From: Maribacter aestuarii
GTDB lineage: Bacteria; Bacteroidota; Bacteroidia; Flavobacteriales; Flavobacteriaceae
Direction: 5' to 3'
Assembly (NCBI RefSeq): GCF_027474845.2
Contig: NZ_CP107031.2
Location: forward strand, 1,564,501-1,628,500
DNA length: 64,000 bases
Of this stretch, positions 55,534 through 63,493 are shown piece after piece. Both the position numbers and the translations under genes were made by a program. A model generated the notes under the pieces. The model saw nothing but the letters and a program-made list of their open reading frames with translations. It ran no database searches and was not told the DNA's origin. Each line of letters opens with the position of its first letter. Position 1 is the stretch's first letter.

Positions 55534-55559
55534 CTACCTTTGCCACCTAACCAAGGTAG
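55534..55559 (+). promoter_or_regulatory. Inverted repeat and -7-like element directly before queD
   Basis: CTACCTT (55534-55540) and AAGGTAG (55553-55559) form a 7-bp inverted repeat with a 12-nt centre, ending two bases before the queD ATG. TACCTTTG at 55535-55542 matches TAnnTTTG and overlaps the left arm. It could be an operator or an RNA hairpin covering the start region. Confidence 0.4.
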
Positions 55560-55561
55560 TA

Positions 55562-56014
55562 ATGTCAACGATTAGAATCACCAAGCAATTTAATTTTGAA
55601 ACCGGCCACGCCCTCTACGGTTATGATGGTAAATGTCGGAATGTTCATGGGCATAGTTATAAACTATCTGTTACCGTCATTGGACAACCCATTACGGATA
55701 CCGGGCACGTAAAACTGGGAATGGTCATTGATTTTAGTGATTTGAAAAAAATAGTGAAAGAAGAGATTGTTGATAAATTTGACCACGCTACCGTCTTCAA
55801 TAAAAATACGCCGCACGTAGAACTCGCCAAGGAATTAACGGATAGGGGGCACAATGTGATATTAGCCGATTATCAACCCACTAGCGAAAATATGGTGGTT
55901 GATTTCGCCGCTAAAATTAAAGCTCGACTTCCAAAAAACATCAAATTATACGCTTTAAAATTACAGGAAACGGAAACCTCGTTTGCAGAATGGTTTGCAA
56001 CGGACAACCAATAA
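55562..56014 (+). CDS. queD: 6-carboxytetrahydropterin synthase, 150 aa
   Basis: Zinc ligands H16, H29 and H31 and catalytic C25 are visible in NFETGHALYGYDG and KCRNVHGHSYKL. The Glu near the end (LQETETSFAEW) completes the active site. QueD converts 7,8-dihydroneopterin triphosphate to 6-carboxy-tetrahydropterin in queuosine (preQ0) synthesis. The CxxxHGH pattern fits QueD rather than eukaryotic PTPS. A terminator follows. No other queuosine gene is in the window. Confidence 0.93.
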   Translation: MSTIRITKQFNFETGHALYGYDGKCRNVHGHSYKLSVTVIGQPITDTGHVKLGMVIDFSDLKKIVKEEIVDKFDHATVFNKNTPHVELAKELTDRGHNVILADYQPTSENMVVDFAAKIKARLPKNIKLYALKLQETETSFAEWFATDNQ

Positions 56015-56076
56015 GGTCGCATCTTCCTAAGGAATAACTTATTATCTGCTCATATAAGAATGGTATACTATTAATT

Positions 56077-56111
56077 AAAAAAGCCAAACAGTAATACTGT
56101 TTGGCTTTTTT
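56077..56111. terminator. Intrinsic terminator between queD and the DUF2383 gene
   Basis: AAAAAAGCCAAACAG / CTGTTTGGCTTTTTT with a 5-nt loop is nearly fully symmetrical and can serve both convergent genes. Confidence 0.92.
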
Positions 56112-56149
56112 AAGTGAATGGAATGTTTAATATTTAAGCAACATTTTCT

Positions 56150-56602
56150 TTAGGCGAACTTTTCCAAAATCTTAGATGTTTCTAGGTCATTCTGAATTTC
56201 ATCACGCTGTTCCCTAATAACTTCCTTCACACGTTGTGGCACCATGCTTTCTCCTAGGATTTCATTGTATTCGGACAGTGCGGACTTATCACCTCTAGCG
56301 GCCTCTTCTAACATGGATTCGTCGTTATCTCCGGAAAAGAAGGCTTTGATATCCATCCAAGTCCTATGGGCTGAACCTGTGGTAGAACCGTCAATTTCTT
56401 GATCTCCCGTTTGCAACGCTGGGGTAGCGTTATGCAATGTCTTTAAGAATAGCTTTCTTTTTTCTGCACGCTGTTCAAAATAGCTTTTGACGCCCAAATC
56501 CTTGGTGTTTTCAGCTGCTTTTTCAAAACCTTTTACGGCATCTTCGTTTTTCTCTATTATTTCTTTAATCTTGTTCTCTATGTTTTTTATATCGTTGTTC
56601 AT
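56150..56602 (-). CDS. DUF2383 (PA2169-type) four-helix-bundle protein, 150 aa
   Basis: The protein is all-helical and ferritin-like in pattern: KIKEIIEKNEDAVKGFEKAAENT, then VKSYFEQRAEKRKLFLKTLHN, GSTTGSAHRTWMDIKAFF with the conserved HRxW/IK block, and ESMLEEAARGDKSALSEYNEIL. The PA2169/DUF2383 family is known from stress-responsive genes, and its biochemical role is unknown. It is divergent from lpxH. Confidence 0.88.
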   Translation of the reverse strand: MNNDIKNIENKIKEIIEKNEDAVKGFEKAAENTKDLGVKSYFEQRAEKRKLFLKTLHNATPALQTGDQEIDGSTTGSAHRTWMDIKAFFSGDNDESMLEEAARGDKSALSEYNEILGESMVPQRVKEVIREQRDEIQNDLETSKILEKFA

Positions 56603-56746
56603 TTATATATATTTTGCGGTAACTTCTAGCCTACCGTGTGACCACCGAAAATATAACAATATATACAGGCTTTTCTTTGCTGTTATTCCAATAAAATTGA
56701 CCCAGATGCAAAAGCAAAATCCTATTGCGTTATATTTGTGCTGAGC

Positions 56747-57517
56747 ATGAACACCATAGCGCTATCAAAGGGGAAGAAAGTCTATTTTGCAAGTGATAAC
56801 CATTTGGGTGCTCCCGATATGCAGCAAAGTCTACCACGGGAAAAAAAGTTCGTTGCTTGGCTTGATGAAATTAGGTTAGACGCCGGGGCGATTTTCCTAC
56901 TTGGGGATTTATTTGATTTTTGGTTCGAGTACAAAACCGTAGTCCCAAAAGGCTTTACCAGAACTTTTGGAAAGCTTGCCGAAATCGCCGATGCGGGTAT
57001 TCCTATCTATTATTTCGTGGGAAACCATGATCTATGGATGAACGGCTATTTTGAGGAAGAGCTCAATATACCCGTCTTTCACACTCCACAAGAATATCTT
57101 ATTAACGGTACCTCATTTTTTATTGGTCATGGTGATGGTCTTGGCCCTCACGACAAGGGGTATAAGCGCATGAAAAAGCTATTTACCAATCCTGTGGCCA
57201 AATGGTTCTTTAGATGGTTGCATCCGGATTGGGGCGTGAAATTGGCCCAATATTTTTCGGTTAAGAATAAATTAATCTCAGGCGACGAGGACGCTAAGTT
57301 TCTTGGAGACGAGAAGGAATGGCTAGTGCAATATGCCAAACGTAAGCTGGAAACGAAGCATTACGACCATTTTATCTTTGGTCACCGCCATCTTCCGTTG
57401 GAAATTAATTTGAACGCAAAATCCAGATACACCAACTTGGGGGATTGGATCAACTATTATACCTATGCAGTTTTTGATGGGGAGCGGCTAAGCTTAGTGA
57501 AATATCCCAAGGAATAA
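56747..57517 (+). CDS. lpxH: UDP-2,3-diacylglucosamine diphosphatase (LpxH-type), 256 aa
   Basis: The ATG at 56747 is preferred over the GTG at 56738. The calcineurin-like motifs are FASDNHLGAPD, LGDLFDFWFEY, GNHDLWM, GHGDGLGPHDKGY and FGHRHLP. The FDFWFEY and HGDGL blocks are specific to LpxH, which cleaves UDP-2,3-diacylglucosamine to lipid X for lipid A synthesis at the inner membrane. Its 3' region, with two sites complementary to the sRNA family, ends in a terminator at 57756-57780, so these sites may belong to the lpxH 3' UTR. Confidence 0.9.
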   Translation: MNTIALSKGKKVYFASDNHLGAPDMQQSLPREKKFVAWLDEIRLDAGAIFLLGDLFDFWFEYKTVVPKGFTRTFGKLAEIADAGIPIYYFVGNHDLWMNGYFEEELNIPVFHTPQEYLINGTSFFIGHGDGLGPHDKGYKRMKKLFTNPVAKWFFRWLHPDWGVKLAQYFSVKNKLISGDEDAKFLGDEKEWLVQYAKRKLETKHYDHFIFGHRHLPLEINLNAKSRYTNLGDWINYYTYAVFDGERLSLVKYPKE

Positions 57518-57620
57518 CTGATTCAATTACTCCAAATAATTCTAGTCAATAGGCGGTAGTTCATCGCACAAACATATTGTAATCTTTTTCCTACAACATA
57601 TTTTGATACATTCACAACAA

Positions 57621-57628
57621 TAATTTAG
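57621..57628 (+). promoter_or_regulatory. Possible -7 element of the candidate decoy RNA
   Basis: TAATTTAG, identical to the element of sRNA copy 4, with a TTG 15 bases upstream (57603-57605). One base off consensus and in AT-rich DNA, so weak on its own. Confidence 0.35.
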
Positions 57629-57678
57629 AGATTTTCCAAACTCCTAATATATTTACAGTGTTATTAAGTTTTAGTGTT

Positions 57679-57780
57679 GACCCCAAATCTTCACGTTACC
57701 TACAAGAATAATTCTTAATGACCCAAATCTTAAAGTTACCTACTTTACAAAATTGCCCTTCTTCCCAGAAGGGTTTTTTT
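57679..57780 (+). ncRNA. Candidate decoy (sponge) RNA or lpxH 3' UTR with two anti-sRNA sites and terminator
   Basis: Site 1 (57681-57703) reads CCCCAAATCTT, six bases, ACCTAC. Site 2 (57722-57745) reads CCCAAATCTTA, five bases, ACCTACTT. In each, the first block is the reverse complement of sRNA core bases 29-40 and the second of bases 10-17, in the order needed for antiparallel pairing. The sRNA stem half and linker between would loop out. A 7-bp terminator stem (CCCTTCT / AGAAGGG) with seven T follows at 57756-57780. No protein frame is present. It could be a separate transcript or the lpxH 3' end. Confidence 0.6.
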
Positions 57781-57787
57781 GTTTCAG

Positions 57788-59059
57788 TTAGTTGCTCGCC
57801 TCATGTTCGTCGATATCTTTCTGTAAATCCAACTTTCTAAACGATGGGGATACGAAAGCAGTTATCCCTACTGTCAATAAGGTCATAGTACCTCCAAATA
57901 CCACCGCGGTAACGGTACCCATTAGTTTTGCGGTTACTCCACTTTCAAATGCCCCCAGTTCATTGGAAGACCCAACGAACATAGAATTTACAGAGGCCAC
58001 CCTTCCTCTCATGTTATCCGGCGTTTTTAATTGCAGAATGGTCTGTCGGATAATCATGGAAACCCCATCCACAGCACCACTTAAAAACAAGGCAATAACC
58101 GATAACCAGAAGTACGTAGACAAGCCAAATGCAATAATACAAACCCCAAAAGCCGCTACGGCCCAAAGTAATTTCTTACCTGCATTTTTGTGCAACGGAA
58201 ACCTTGTGGAACCTAACATCATAATAGAAGCTCCTACCGCTGGTGCCGCCCTTAAAACACCAAAACCTTCAGAACCTACATGAAGAATATCCTGCGCAAA
58301 GATGGGCAGTAAAGCTACTGCACCTCCAAAAAGTACCGCAATCATATCCAAGGTCAACGCCCCAAAAACCGCTTTGGTTCTAAACACGAACTGTAGACCC
58401 GCCCTTAAACTCTCAAAAACAGGTTCTCCAATTTTTGGATTGAGGATAGGTTTTTTAGGAATTCTGGATAATAGCAACAGAGCCAGCACGGAAAACCCGA
58501 AAATAACGCACATAGACCAATGCACACCTATAATACTAATGGAAAAGCCTGCTAAGGCTGGCCCCAAGACCGAGGCTAATTGCCAAGTAGAACTGCTCCA
58601 GGTAGCCGCATTAGGATATATTCTTTTGGGCACGATAAGGGCGATTAAGGAAAAAATGGTCGGGCCTAAAAATGCCCGGACCAGGCCGCCAATAAATACT
58701 AGAAAATAAATACTATATAATATCGTCTTGGTTTCATATTTAGTTTCCATACTCGGCAGACTCAATAAAAACAACCCGAAACTGACCACGGAGAAACCAA
58801 GGATGCATTTTACCAAAAGATTTCGTTTTTCCTTTTGGTCAACCACATGGCCCGCAAATAAAGCCATGCCTACGGCGGGAATCACCTCCATTAGCCCTAT
58901 AATTCCTAAAGAAAGTGGGTCCTTCGTCATAGAATAGACTTGCCACTCAATGACTATGAATTGCATGGACCAAGCAAAAACCATAGCAAAACGCACCCCT
59001 AAAAAAATATTGAACTCCTTAAATCGTAAAGCGGCGTACGGATCTAATTCCTTGCTCAT
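57788..59059 (-). CDS. MFS transporter (EntS/MFS_3-like exporter), 423 aa
   Basis: Twelve predicted membrane helices and a short polar N-terminus are present. VVDQKEKRNLLV after TM2 is the MFS loop motif, and the general pattern (FNIFLGVRFAMVFAWSMQFIVIEWQVY, then GPTIFSLIALIVP, then DGVSMIIRQTILQLKTPDNMRGRVASVNSMF) belongs to the MFS_3/EntS-like exporters. These move siderophores or drugs; the cargo here is unknown. It is the last gene of a minus-strand set recJ-VOC-MFS with short gaps. Confidence 0.87.
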   Translation of the reverse strand: MSKELDPYAALRFKEFNIFLGVRFAMVFAWSMQFIVIEWQVYSMTKDPLSLGIIGLMEVIPAVGMALFAGHVVDQKEKRNLLVKCILGFSVVSFGLFLLSLPSMETKYETKTILYSIYFLVFIGGLVRAFLGPTIFSLIALIVPKRIYPNAATWSSSTWQLASVLGPALAGFSISIIGVHWSMCVIFGFSVLALLLLSRIPKKPILNPKIGEPVFESLRAGLQFVFRTKAVFGALTLDMIAVLFGGAVALLPIFAQDILHVGSEGFGVLRAAPAVGASIMMLGSTRFPLHKNAGKKLLWAVAAFGVCIIAFGLSTYFWLSVIALFLSGAVDGVSMIIRQTILQLKTPDNMRGRVASVNSMFVGSSNELGAFESGVTAKLMGTVTAVVFGGTMTLLTVGITAFVSPSFRKLDLQKDIDEHEASN

Positions 59060-59062
59060 ATT

Positions 59063-59449
59063 CTAAATGGTAATTTCTATCCTGTTTCCCTCCGGATCCA
59101 ATACAACACTTTCATAATAACCATCACCCGTGGTCCGGGGTTCCCCGACTACCGAATGCCCGTCCTTCCTAAATTGTTCTGTCAAGGCATTTACCTTTTC
59201 CCTCGACCCTACGGAAACTGCAAAGTGATTGATTCCCAAATACTCCTGGGCTCCGTTAGGAATGGAAGGCAGCCCTGGTTTTTGCATCAATTCCAATCGA
59301 GGGCCTCCCTTAAATGTTAAAAAATAAGAAGTGAAATTCTTTGTTGCATTGTGGTACTTTTCTCCCGCCGTCGCCTCAAAATAACGTTCATAAAAACTGC
59401 GCATTAGTTCCAAATCAGCTACCCAAATGGCCAAGTGTTCTATACTCAT
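59063..59449 (-). CDS. VOC-family (glyoxalase-like) protein, 128 aa
   Basis: The frame is open to 59494, but the ATG at 59449 (MSIEHLAIWVADLEL) starts at the fold's first strand and overlaps the recJ TGA by 4 bp (ATGA, 59446-59449), so it is chosen. Two beta-alpha-beta-beta-beta units are visible, with metal-ligand candidates H5, the Glu in RLELMQK, H in INHFAVSVG and the Glu of EGNRIEITI. This matches the glyoxalase I/VOC layout. The substrate is unknown. Confidence 0.86.
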   Translation of the reverse strand: MSIEHLAIWVADLELMRSFYERYFEATAGEKYHNATKNFTSYFLTFKGGPRLELMQKPGLPSIPNGAQEYLGINHFAVSVGSREKVNALTEQFRKDGHSVVGEPRTTGDGYYESVVLDPEGNRIEITI

Positions 59450-61134
59450 TTGATATCCCTTAGTTTCAGCTGAAGGCTTACATTTCCCTGCCATTCATTT
59501 TCATCAATGGAAAATGCCGCACTGAAGGGTTTTCTGCTCGTTACCAAATTTAATTTATGCCCTAGATCAAAACCAATACCCCCTATTTTATGACTATCAT
59601 TTTGCGTAACAGCTAGTTTCAAATGGGCTTCTTCTTGTCCAACACATTTAGCATAGCCCGTATCTACTAAATTTTCGGCCATAAAGACAGGACTCATGTT
59701 GCCTGGTCCAAAAGGGGCAAATTGATTAATGATGCGCAATAATTTTGGCGTAATATCTTTCAATTCGATGACCGCATCTATCGTAATCTCCGGAACCAAT
59801 AATTGAGGGTCTATGGTTTGCTTTACAACCTTCTCAAATTGGTGCTTGAAATTTTGGTATTGATTCGCTTCCAAGGTTAAACCCGCAGCATATTTATGGC
59901 CTCCAAATTGTTCTATATAATCCGCACAACCTTCCAGTGCATTGTAGACATCGAAGCCTTTTACTGAACGTGCAGATGCTGCCAACTTATCTCCACTTTT
60001 CGTAAATACTAAAGTGGGGCGATAATAAGTTTCCGTCAGCCGTGACGCCACAATACCTATTACCCCCTTATGCCAGGAATCCTTAAAAACTACGGAAGTG
60101 AAACCTGATTCTTCGTCATTCGTTTGGATTTGAACCAACGCTTCTTGGGTGATTTCTTGATCTAGACCTCTCCTATCGGTATTGAACTTTTCTATCTCCG
60201 CGGCAAATTTTGATGCCTTATTAATATCCATTTCTACCAATAAGTTTACCGCATGCTGACCGTGTTTCATCCTACCTGCCGCGTTGATTCGTGGGGCAAT
60301 TATAAAAACGACATCGGTAATGGTCAGTTCTGTTTTGTTGATTTGATTGATTATCGCCTTAAAACCTATTCGCGGTTGTTGGTTAATCACCTGTAGCCCA
60401 TAAAATGCAAGTATTCTGTTTTCCCCAGTGATAGGTACAATATCCGCTCCAATGGCCGTAGCCACTAAATCAAGGTATTGTGTTAAGTCGTAAATGGTCT
60501 CTCCTCTACGAGACCCTAAAGCCTGAATAAGTTTAAAACCAACCCCACATCCACACAATTCGTCATAGGGATAATTACAATCGTCCCTTTTTGGATCCAG
60601 TATGGCAACAGCATGCGGTAAGTTACCACCAGGTCTATGGTGGTCACAAATTATAAAATCGATGCCTTTTTCCTTGGCGTATGCCACCTTATCTATCGCC
60701 TTTACCCCACAATCCAACGCAATAATCAATGAAAATCCGTTATCCTCCGCGAAATCAATTCCTTTAAAGGACACCCCGTAACCCTCATCATATCGGTCTG
60801 GAATGTACGTGGCCACATTGGGATAGTAGCTTAATAGGTACGAGGAGACCAAAGCTACGGCGGTAGTCCCGTCAACATCATAATCACCAAAGACCAGGAT
60901 ATTTTCATTATTGGATATCGCGGCCTCGATCCTTTCCACGGCAATGCTCATATCCTTCATTAGGAACGGATCGTGCAAATCTTCCAATTGTGGTCTAAAA
61001 AAATGCTTGGCTTCTTCGTAAGTGCTTATCCCTCTTTGAAGTAATAATTGCGCTACCAATTCATCCACACCCAGCTCCTTGGCCAGTTGGTTAATTAGTT
61101 TTGGTTCAGGTTTCGGCTTGATGGTCCAGCGCAT
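59446..61134 (-). CDS. recJ: Single-stranded-DNA-specific exonuclease RecJ, 562 aa
   Basis: The ATG at 61134 (MRWTIKPKP) is preferred over the one at 61155. DHH-family motifs are VFGDYDVDGTTA (D84, D86, D88), IICDHHRPGG (about 155-164) and, in the DHHA1 domain, SARSVKGFDVYNALEGC and GGHKYAAGLTL. An OB-fold follows at the C-terminus. RecJ is a 5'-3' exonuclease for mismatch, base-excision and recombination repair. It is the first gene of the unit recJ-VOC-MFS. Confidence 0.95.
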   Translation of the reverse strand: MRWTIKPKPEPKLINQLAKELGVDELVAQLLLQRGISTYEEAKHFFRPQLEDLHDPFLMKDMSIAVERIEAAISNNENILVFGDYDVDGTTAVALVSSYLLSYYPNVATYIPDRYDEGYGVSFKGIDFAEDNGFSLIIALDCGVKAIDKVAYAKEKGIDFIICDHHRPGGNLPHAVAILDPKRDDCNYPYDELCGCGVGFKLIQALGSRRGETIYDLTQYLDLVATAIGADIVPITGENRILAFYGLQVINQQPRIGFKAIINQINKTELTITDVVFIIAPRINAAGRMKHGQHAVNLLVEMDINKASKFAAEIEKFNTDRRGLDQEITQEALVQIQTNDEESGFTSVVFKDSWHKGVIGIVASRLTETYYRPTLVFTKSGDKLAASARSVKGFDVYNALEGCADYIEQFGGHKYAAGLTLEANQYQNFKHQFEKVVKQTIDPQLLVPEITIDAVIELKDITPKLLRIINQFAPFGPGNMSPVFMAENLVDTGYAKCVGQEEAHLKLAVTQNDSHKIGGIGFDLGHKLNLVTSRKPFSAAFSIDENEWQGNVSLQLKLRDIK

Positions 61135-61205
61135 AGTCTTAGGGTACAAATTCAAAGGACAAGATTAAATTCAATTTATTTTAAATTGGCGCTTGCTCTT
61201 GAACT

Positions 61206-61634
61206 TTATTTCGAATGAAAAATCGTTTTTATCTCCAACTCCGCAAAACGCCTGAACATTTCCATGACCCCGCAATATTTCTCTACGGACAAGTCCACCG
61301 CGCGTTGCAGTTTGGCTTCTATTAAATTACTTCCATAAAAATGGTATTCAATAACCACCTTGTCGTAGTATTTAGGATGCTCGTCCGTTAGATTGGCAAT
61401 AGTTTCTATATGAAATTCATCCACATCTAGCTTCATCTTCTTTATGAGGCCTGCAATATCCAACCCGGAACAACCGGCTAAAGAAGAGAGCATGAGTGCT
61501 TTAGGGCGTAATCCGCTACTATCCCCACCATCTTCTTTAGCAACATCTATTTTAAAGGTATACCCAGAAGTGTTAGTGCTCTCAAAAGCCATGTTTCCTA
61601 ACCATTTGGTGCTGATATGATTTGTTGTGCCCAT
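61206..61634 (-). CDS. OsmC-family protein, 142 aa
   Basis: The ATG at 61634 (MGTTNHIS) is chosen over the extended frame to 61682, which reaches toward the divergent gene. The first family Cys is in SLAGCSGLDIAGLIKK and the second in KYCGVMEMF; both are spaced as in OsmC/Ohr peroxidase-like proteins, where they reduce organic hydroperoxides. Single-domain forms such as this may act in general oxidative defence. The start lies only about 60 bp from that of the divergent AhpD-like gene, suggesting shared regulation. Confidence 0.9.
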   Translation of the reverse strand: MGTTNHISTKWLGNMAFESTNTSGYTFKIDVAKEDGGDSSGLRPKALMLSSLAGCSGLDIAGLIKKMKLDVDEFHIETIANLTDEHPKYYDKVVIEYHFYGSNLIEAKLQRAVDLSVEKYCGVMEMFRRFAELEIKTIFHSK

Positions 61635-61694
61635 AATTTTTTGTTTCTTGTAGGCTACAAAAATACTATAAAAACAACGCAAAAAAAGCTACTT

Positions 61695-62297
61695 ATGGCA
61701 TTGGTACAACCACTTGATCCCAACCACGATATTGAAACTAAAAAATTAGCCGAATTCTTCAATGAGACCTTAGGTTTCTGTCCAAATTCGGTACTGACTA
61801 TGCAACACAGGCCGGCCATATCAAAAGCCTTTATAAACCTCAATAAAGCCGTGATGGCCAATGAAGGGCGGGTAACATCGGCCTTAAAGCGAATGATTGC
61901 CTGGGTTAGTAGTAACGCTGCCGGATGCCGTTATTGCCAAGCGCATGCCATACGTGCGGCGGAACGTTATGGCGCGGAACAGGAACAATTGGATAATATC
62001 TGGGAGTACCGAACCCATCCTGCTTTCTCCGAGGCTGAGCGTGCGGCCTTAGACTTTTCCTTACTAGCATCGCAAGTGCCCAATGCCGTTGATTCCGAAA
62101 TTAAAGAGCGACTCTACCTGTATTGGAACGAGGGCGAAATTGTGGAAATGTTGGGCGTGATTTCTCTTTTTGGCTACCTCAACCGTTGGAACGATTCACA
62201 AGGAACGGATATTGAAGATGGTGCCGTTGAAAGTGCCAATCAATATTTGGGCAAACACGGTTGGGAGAAAGGAAAGCATGATGGGAGTCGTTATTAA
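61695..62297 (+). CDS. Carboxymuconolactone decarboxylase/AhpD-like protein, 200 aa
   Basis: The ATG at 61695 (MALVQPLDPNHD) is used, since the frame upstream overlaps the divergent OsmC gene. The active-site segment CRYCQAHAIRAAERYG carries the Cys-x-x-Cys and the His of the AhpD/CMD fold. The order LFGYLNRWND near 170 is also typical of peroxidase-related CMD proteins. Together with OsmC next door it points to organic peroxide reduction. The lipoprotein gene follows 10 bp later. Confidence 0.9.
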   Translation: MALVQPLDPNHDIETKKLAEFFNETLGFCPNSVLTMQHRPAISKAFINLNKAVMANEGRVTSALKRMIAWVSSNAAGCRYCQAHAIRAAERYGAEQEQLDNIWEYRTHPAFSEAERAALDFSLLASQVPNAVDSEIKERLYLYWNEGEIVEMLGVISLFGYLNRWNDSQGTDIEDGAVESANQYLGKHGWEKGKHDGSRY

Positions 62298-62307
62298 AGT
62301 TTTACAA

Positions 62308-62781
62308 ATGAGAAGCTTATGTATGATAATTTTACTGTTTTCTTCTTGTAAAACTTTAAAGTATGATGAAGATATGATACCTTACTCTTTTATTCCTGAA
62401 AATGGGGCGTCAACTCTAACTAAAGGTGATTTTCAAAAAATTAGATTTTTAGAAAACGATGTAATTTATGTTATGCCTGCATATTTTAGAGAAAGTAGGG
62501 GAACATTTGAAGGTTACAGAATATTATTAGTGTCACTTCTTATTAACAATAAATATGGGTTCAAAGATTTTGGAACTGTAAGTTCAAGCGAATTTGGCCC
62601 TTTGAGGCTTTCCGATAAAAGTAAAACACGTTCATTTTTAAAAGGATATTCCAAATTTGATTTCTATAAATCGCTAGAGGCGATAGCAATAAAAGAGAGG
62701 TATGATAGGATTCAAAAAGACACCATAGAAATAGCATTAGGTAATTTGGTTTTTAAGTTTGCTCCTGAAAAATCAAATTGA
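62308..62781 (+). CDS. Putative lipoprotein, 157 aa
   Basis: The frame is open from 62170 but overlaps the CMD gene there. The ATG at 62308 starts MRSLCMIILLFSSCKT, a short lipoprotein signal with Cys14 as the likely lipidated residue. The mature part is basic and hydrophilic with YGFKDFGTVSSSEFGPLRLS; I recognise no family. An alternative ATG at 62278 or 62281 would add about ten residues. Base composition is somewhat more AT-rich than the neighbours. Confidence 0.6.
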   Translation: MRSLCMIILLFSSCKTLKYDEDMIPYSFIPENGASTLTKGDFQKIRFLENDVIYVMPAYFRESRGTFEGYRILLVSLLINNKYGFKDFGTVSSSEFGPLRLSDKSKTRSFLKGYSKFDFYKSLEAIAIKERYDRIQKDTIEIALGNLVFKFAPEKSN

Positions 62782-62915
62782 TTTATAAAAGGCAACCTTA
62801 CAGAAAACAGCTAAGGAAAATGACAAAGGTGATTAAGGTTCCTACTGAAATTAGCAGACACCTTCTTTTATTGCAGGTGTTTGATATCGCGTGAGTACAA
62901 GTTTTCCAAAACCTT

Positions 62916-63491
62916 TTAAGGACTAATAACCCCAGCTACCCTTTCTCTCAACTCCCCAAGAACCTCCTCCTCAAACCAAGGATTTTTTATTGTCCAAAAA
63001 CGGTTGACGGGTGAAGGATGTGGTAACGGGAAATATTTAGGCAAGAAATCCTTATAATTTGCTACGTTCTCCGTTAAGTTTCTTTTGGAAGCATCCTTTA
63101 AATAGTTGTCCTGTGCGTATTTTCCAATCAGCAGTATTAATTCAACATTTTTAAACTGTTTCCAAACCAAATCGTGCCACAGCGGCGCACATTCTTTCCG
63201 TGGGGGCATATCACCAGTGGCCGCTTTTCCCGGATAACAGAATCCCATAGGCAATACGGCAAAATTATCCGGATGGTAAAACTGTTCTTCGGTTACTCCC
63301 AACCATTCCCTAAGTTTTCTTCCACTAGGGTCATCCCAAGCCCTATTTTGTTCATGTGCTTTTTTTCCAGGGGCTTGACTTACCAAAATGATTTTGGACG
63401 TATTCGTTACGCTAATGATAGGCCTAGGTCCCAGGGGTAAGTGTTCCTTGCAGACTTCACAGGCCCTGATTTCTGAAAGAAGTTTTTGCAT
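62916..63491 (-). CDS. Uracil-DNA glycosylase superfamily protein, 191 aa
   Basis: The N-terminal CEVCKEHLPLGPRP is a short Cys motif, followed by the UDG-type motif VSQAPGKKAHEQNRAWDDPSGRKLREWLG (GxAPG-like) near 38-66. The second motif is PHPSPVNR near 158-165. The layout is that of the small UDG-like family (often just labelled uracil-DNA glycosylase family) that removes or recognises damaged bases. Which base is excised is unknown. It follows the DUF819 gene by 2 bp. Confidence 0.86.
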   Translation of the reverse strand: MQKLLSEIRACEVCKEHLPLGPRPIISVTNTSKIILVSQAPGKKAHEQNRAWDDPSGRKLREWLGVTEEQFYHPDNFAVLPMGFCYPGKAATGDMPPRKECAPLWHDLVWKQFKNVELILLIGKYAQDNYLKDASKRNLTENVANYKDFLPKYFPLPHPSPVNRFWTIKNPWFEEEVLGELRERVAGVISP

Positions 63492-63493
63492 AA

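Noticed and set aside
55445-55561. preQ1 riboswitch before queD
   Set aside because: I cannot find the conserved pseudoknot core; only an inverted repeat is present.
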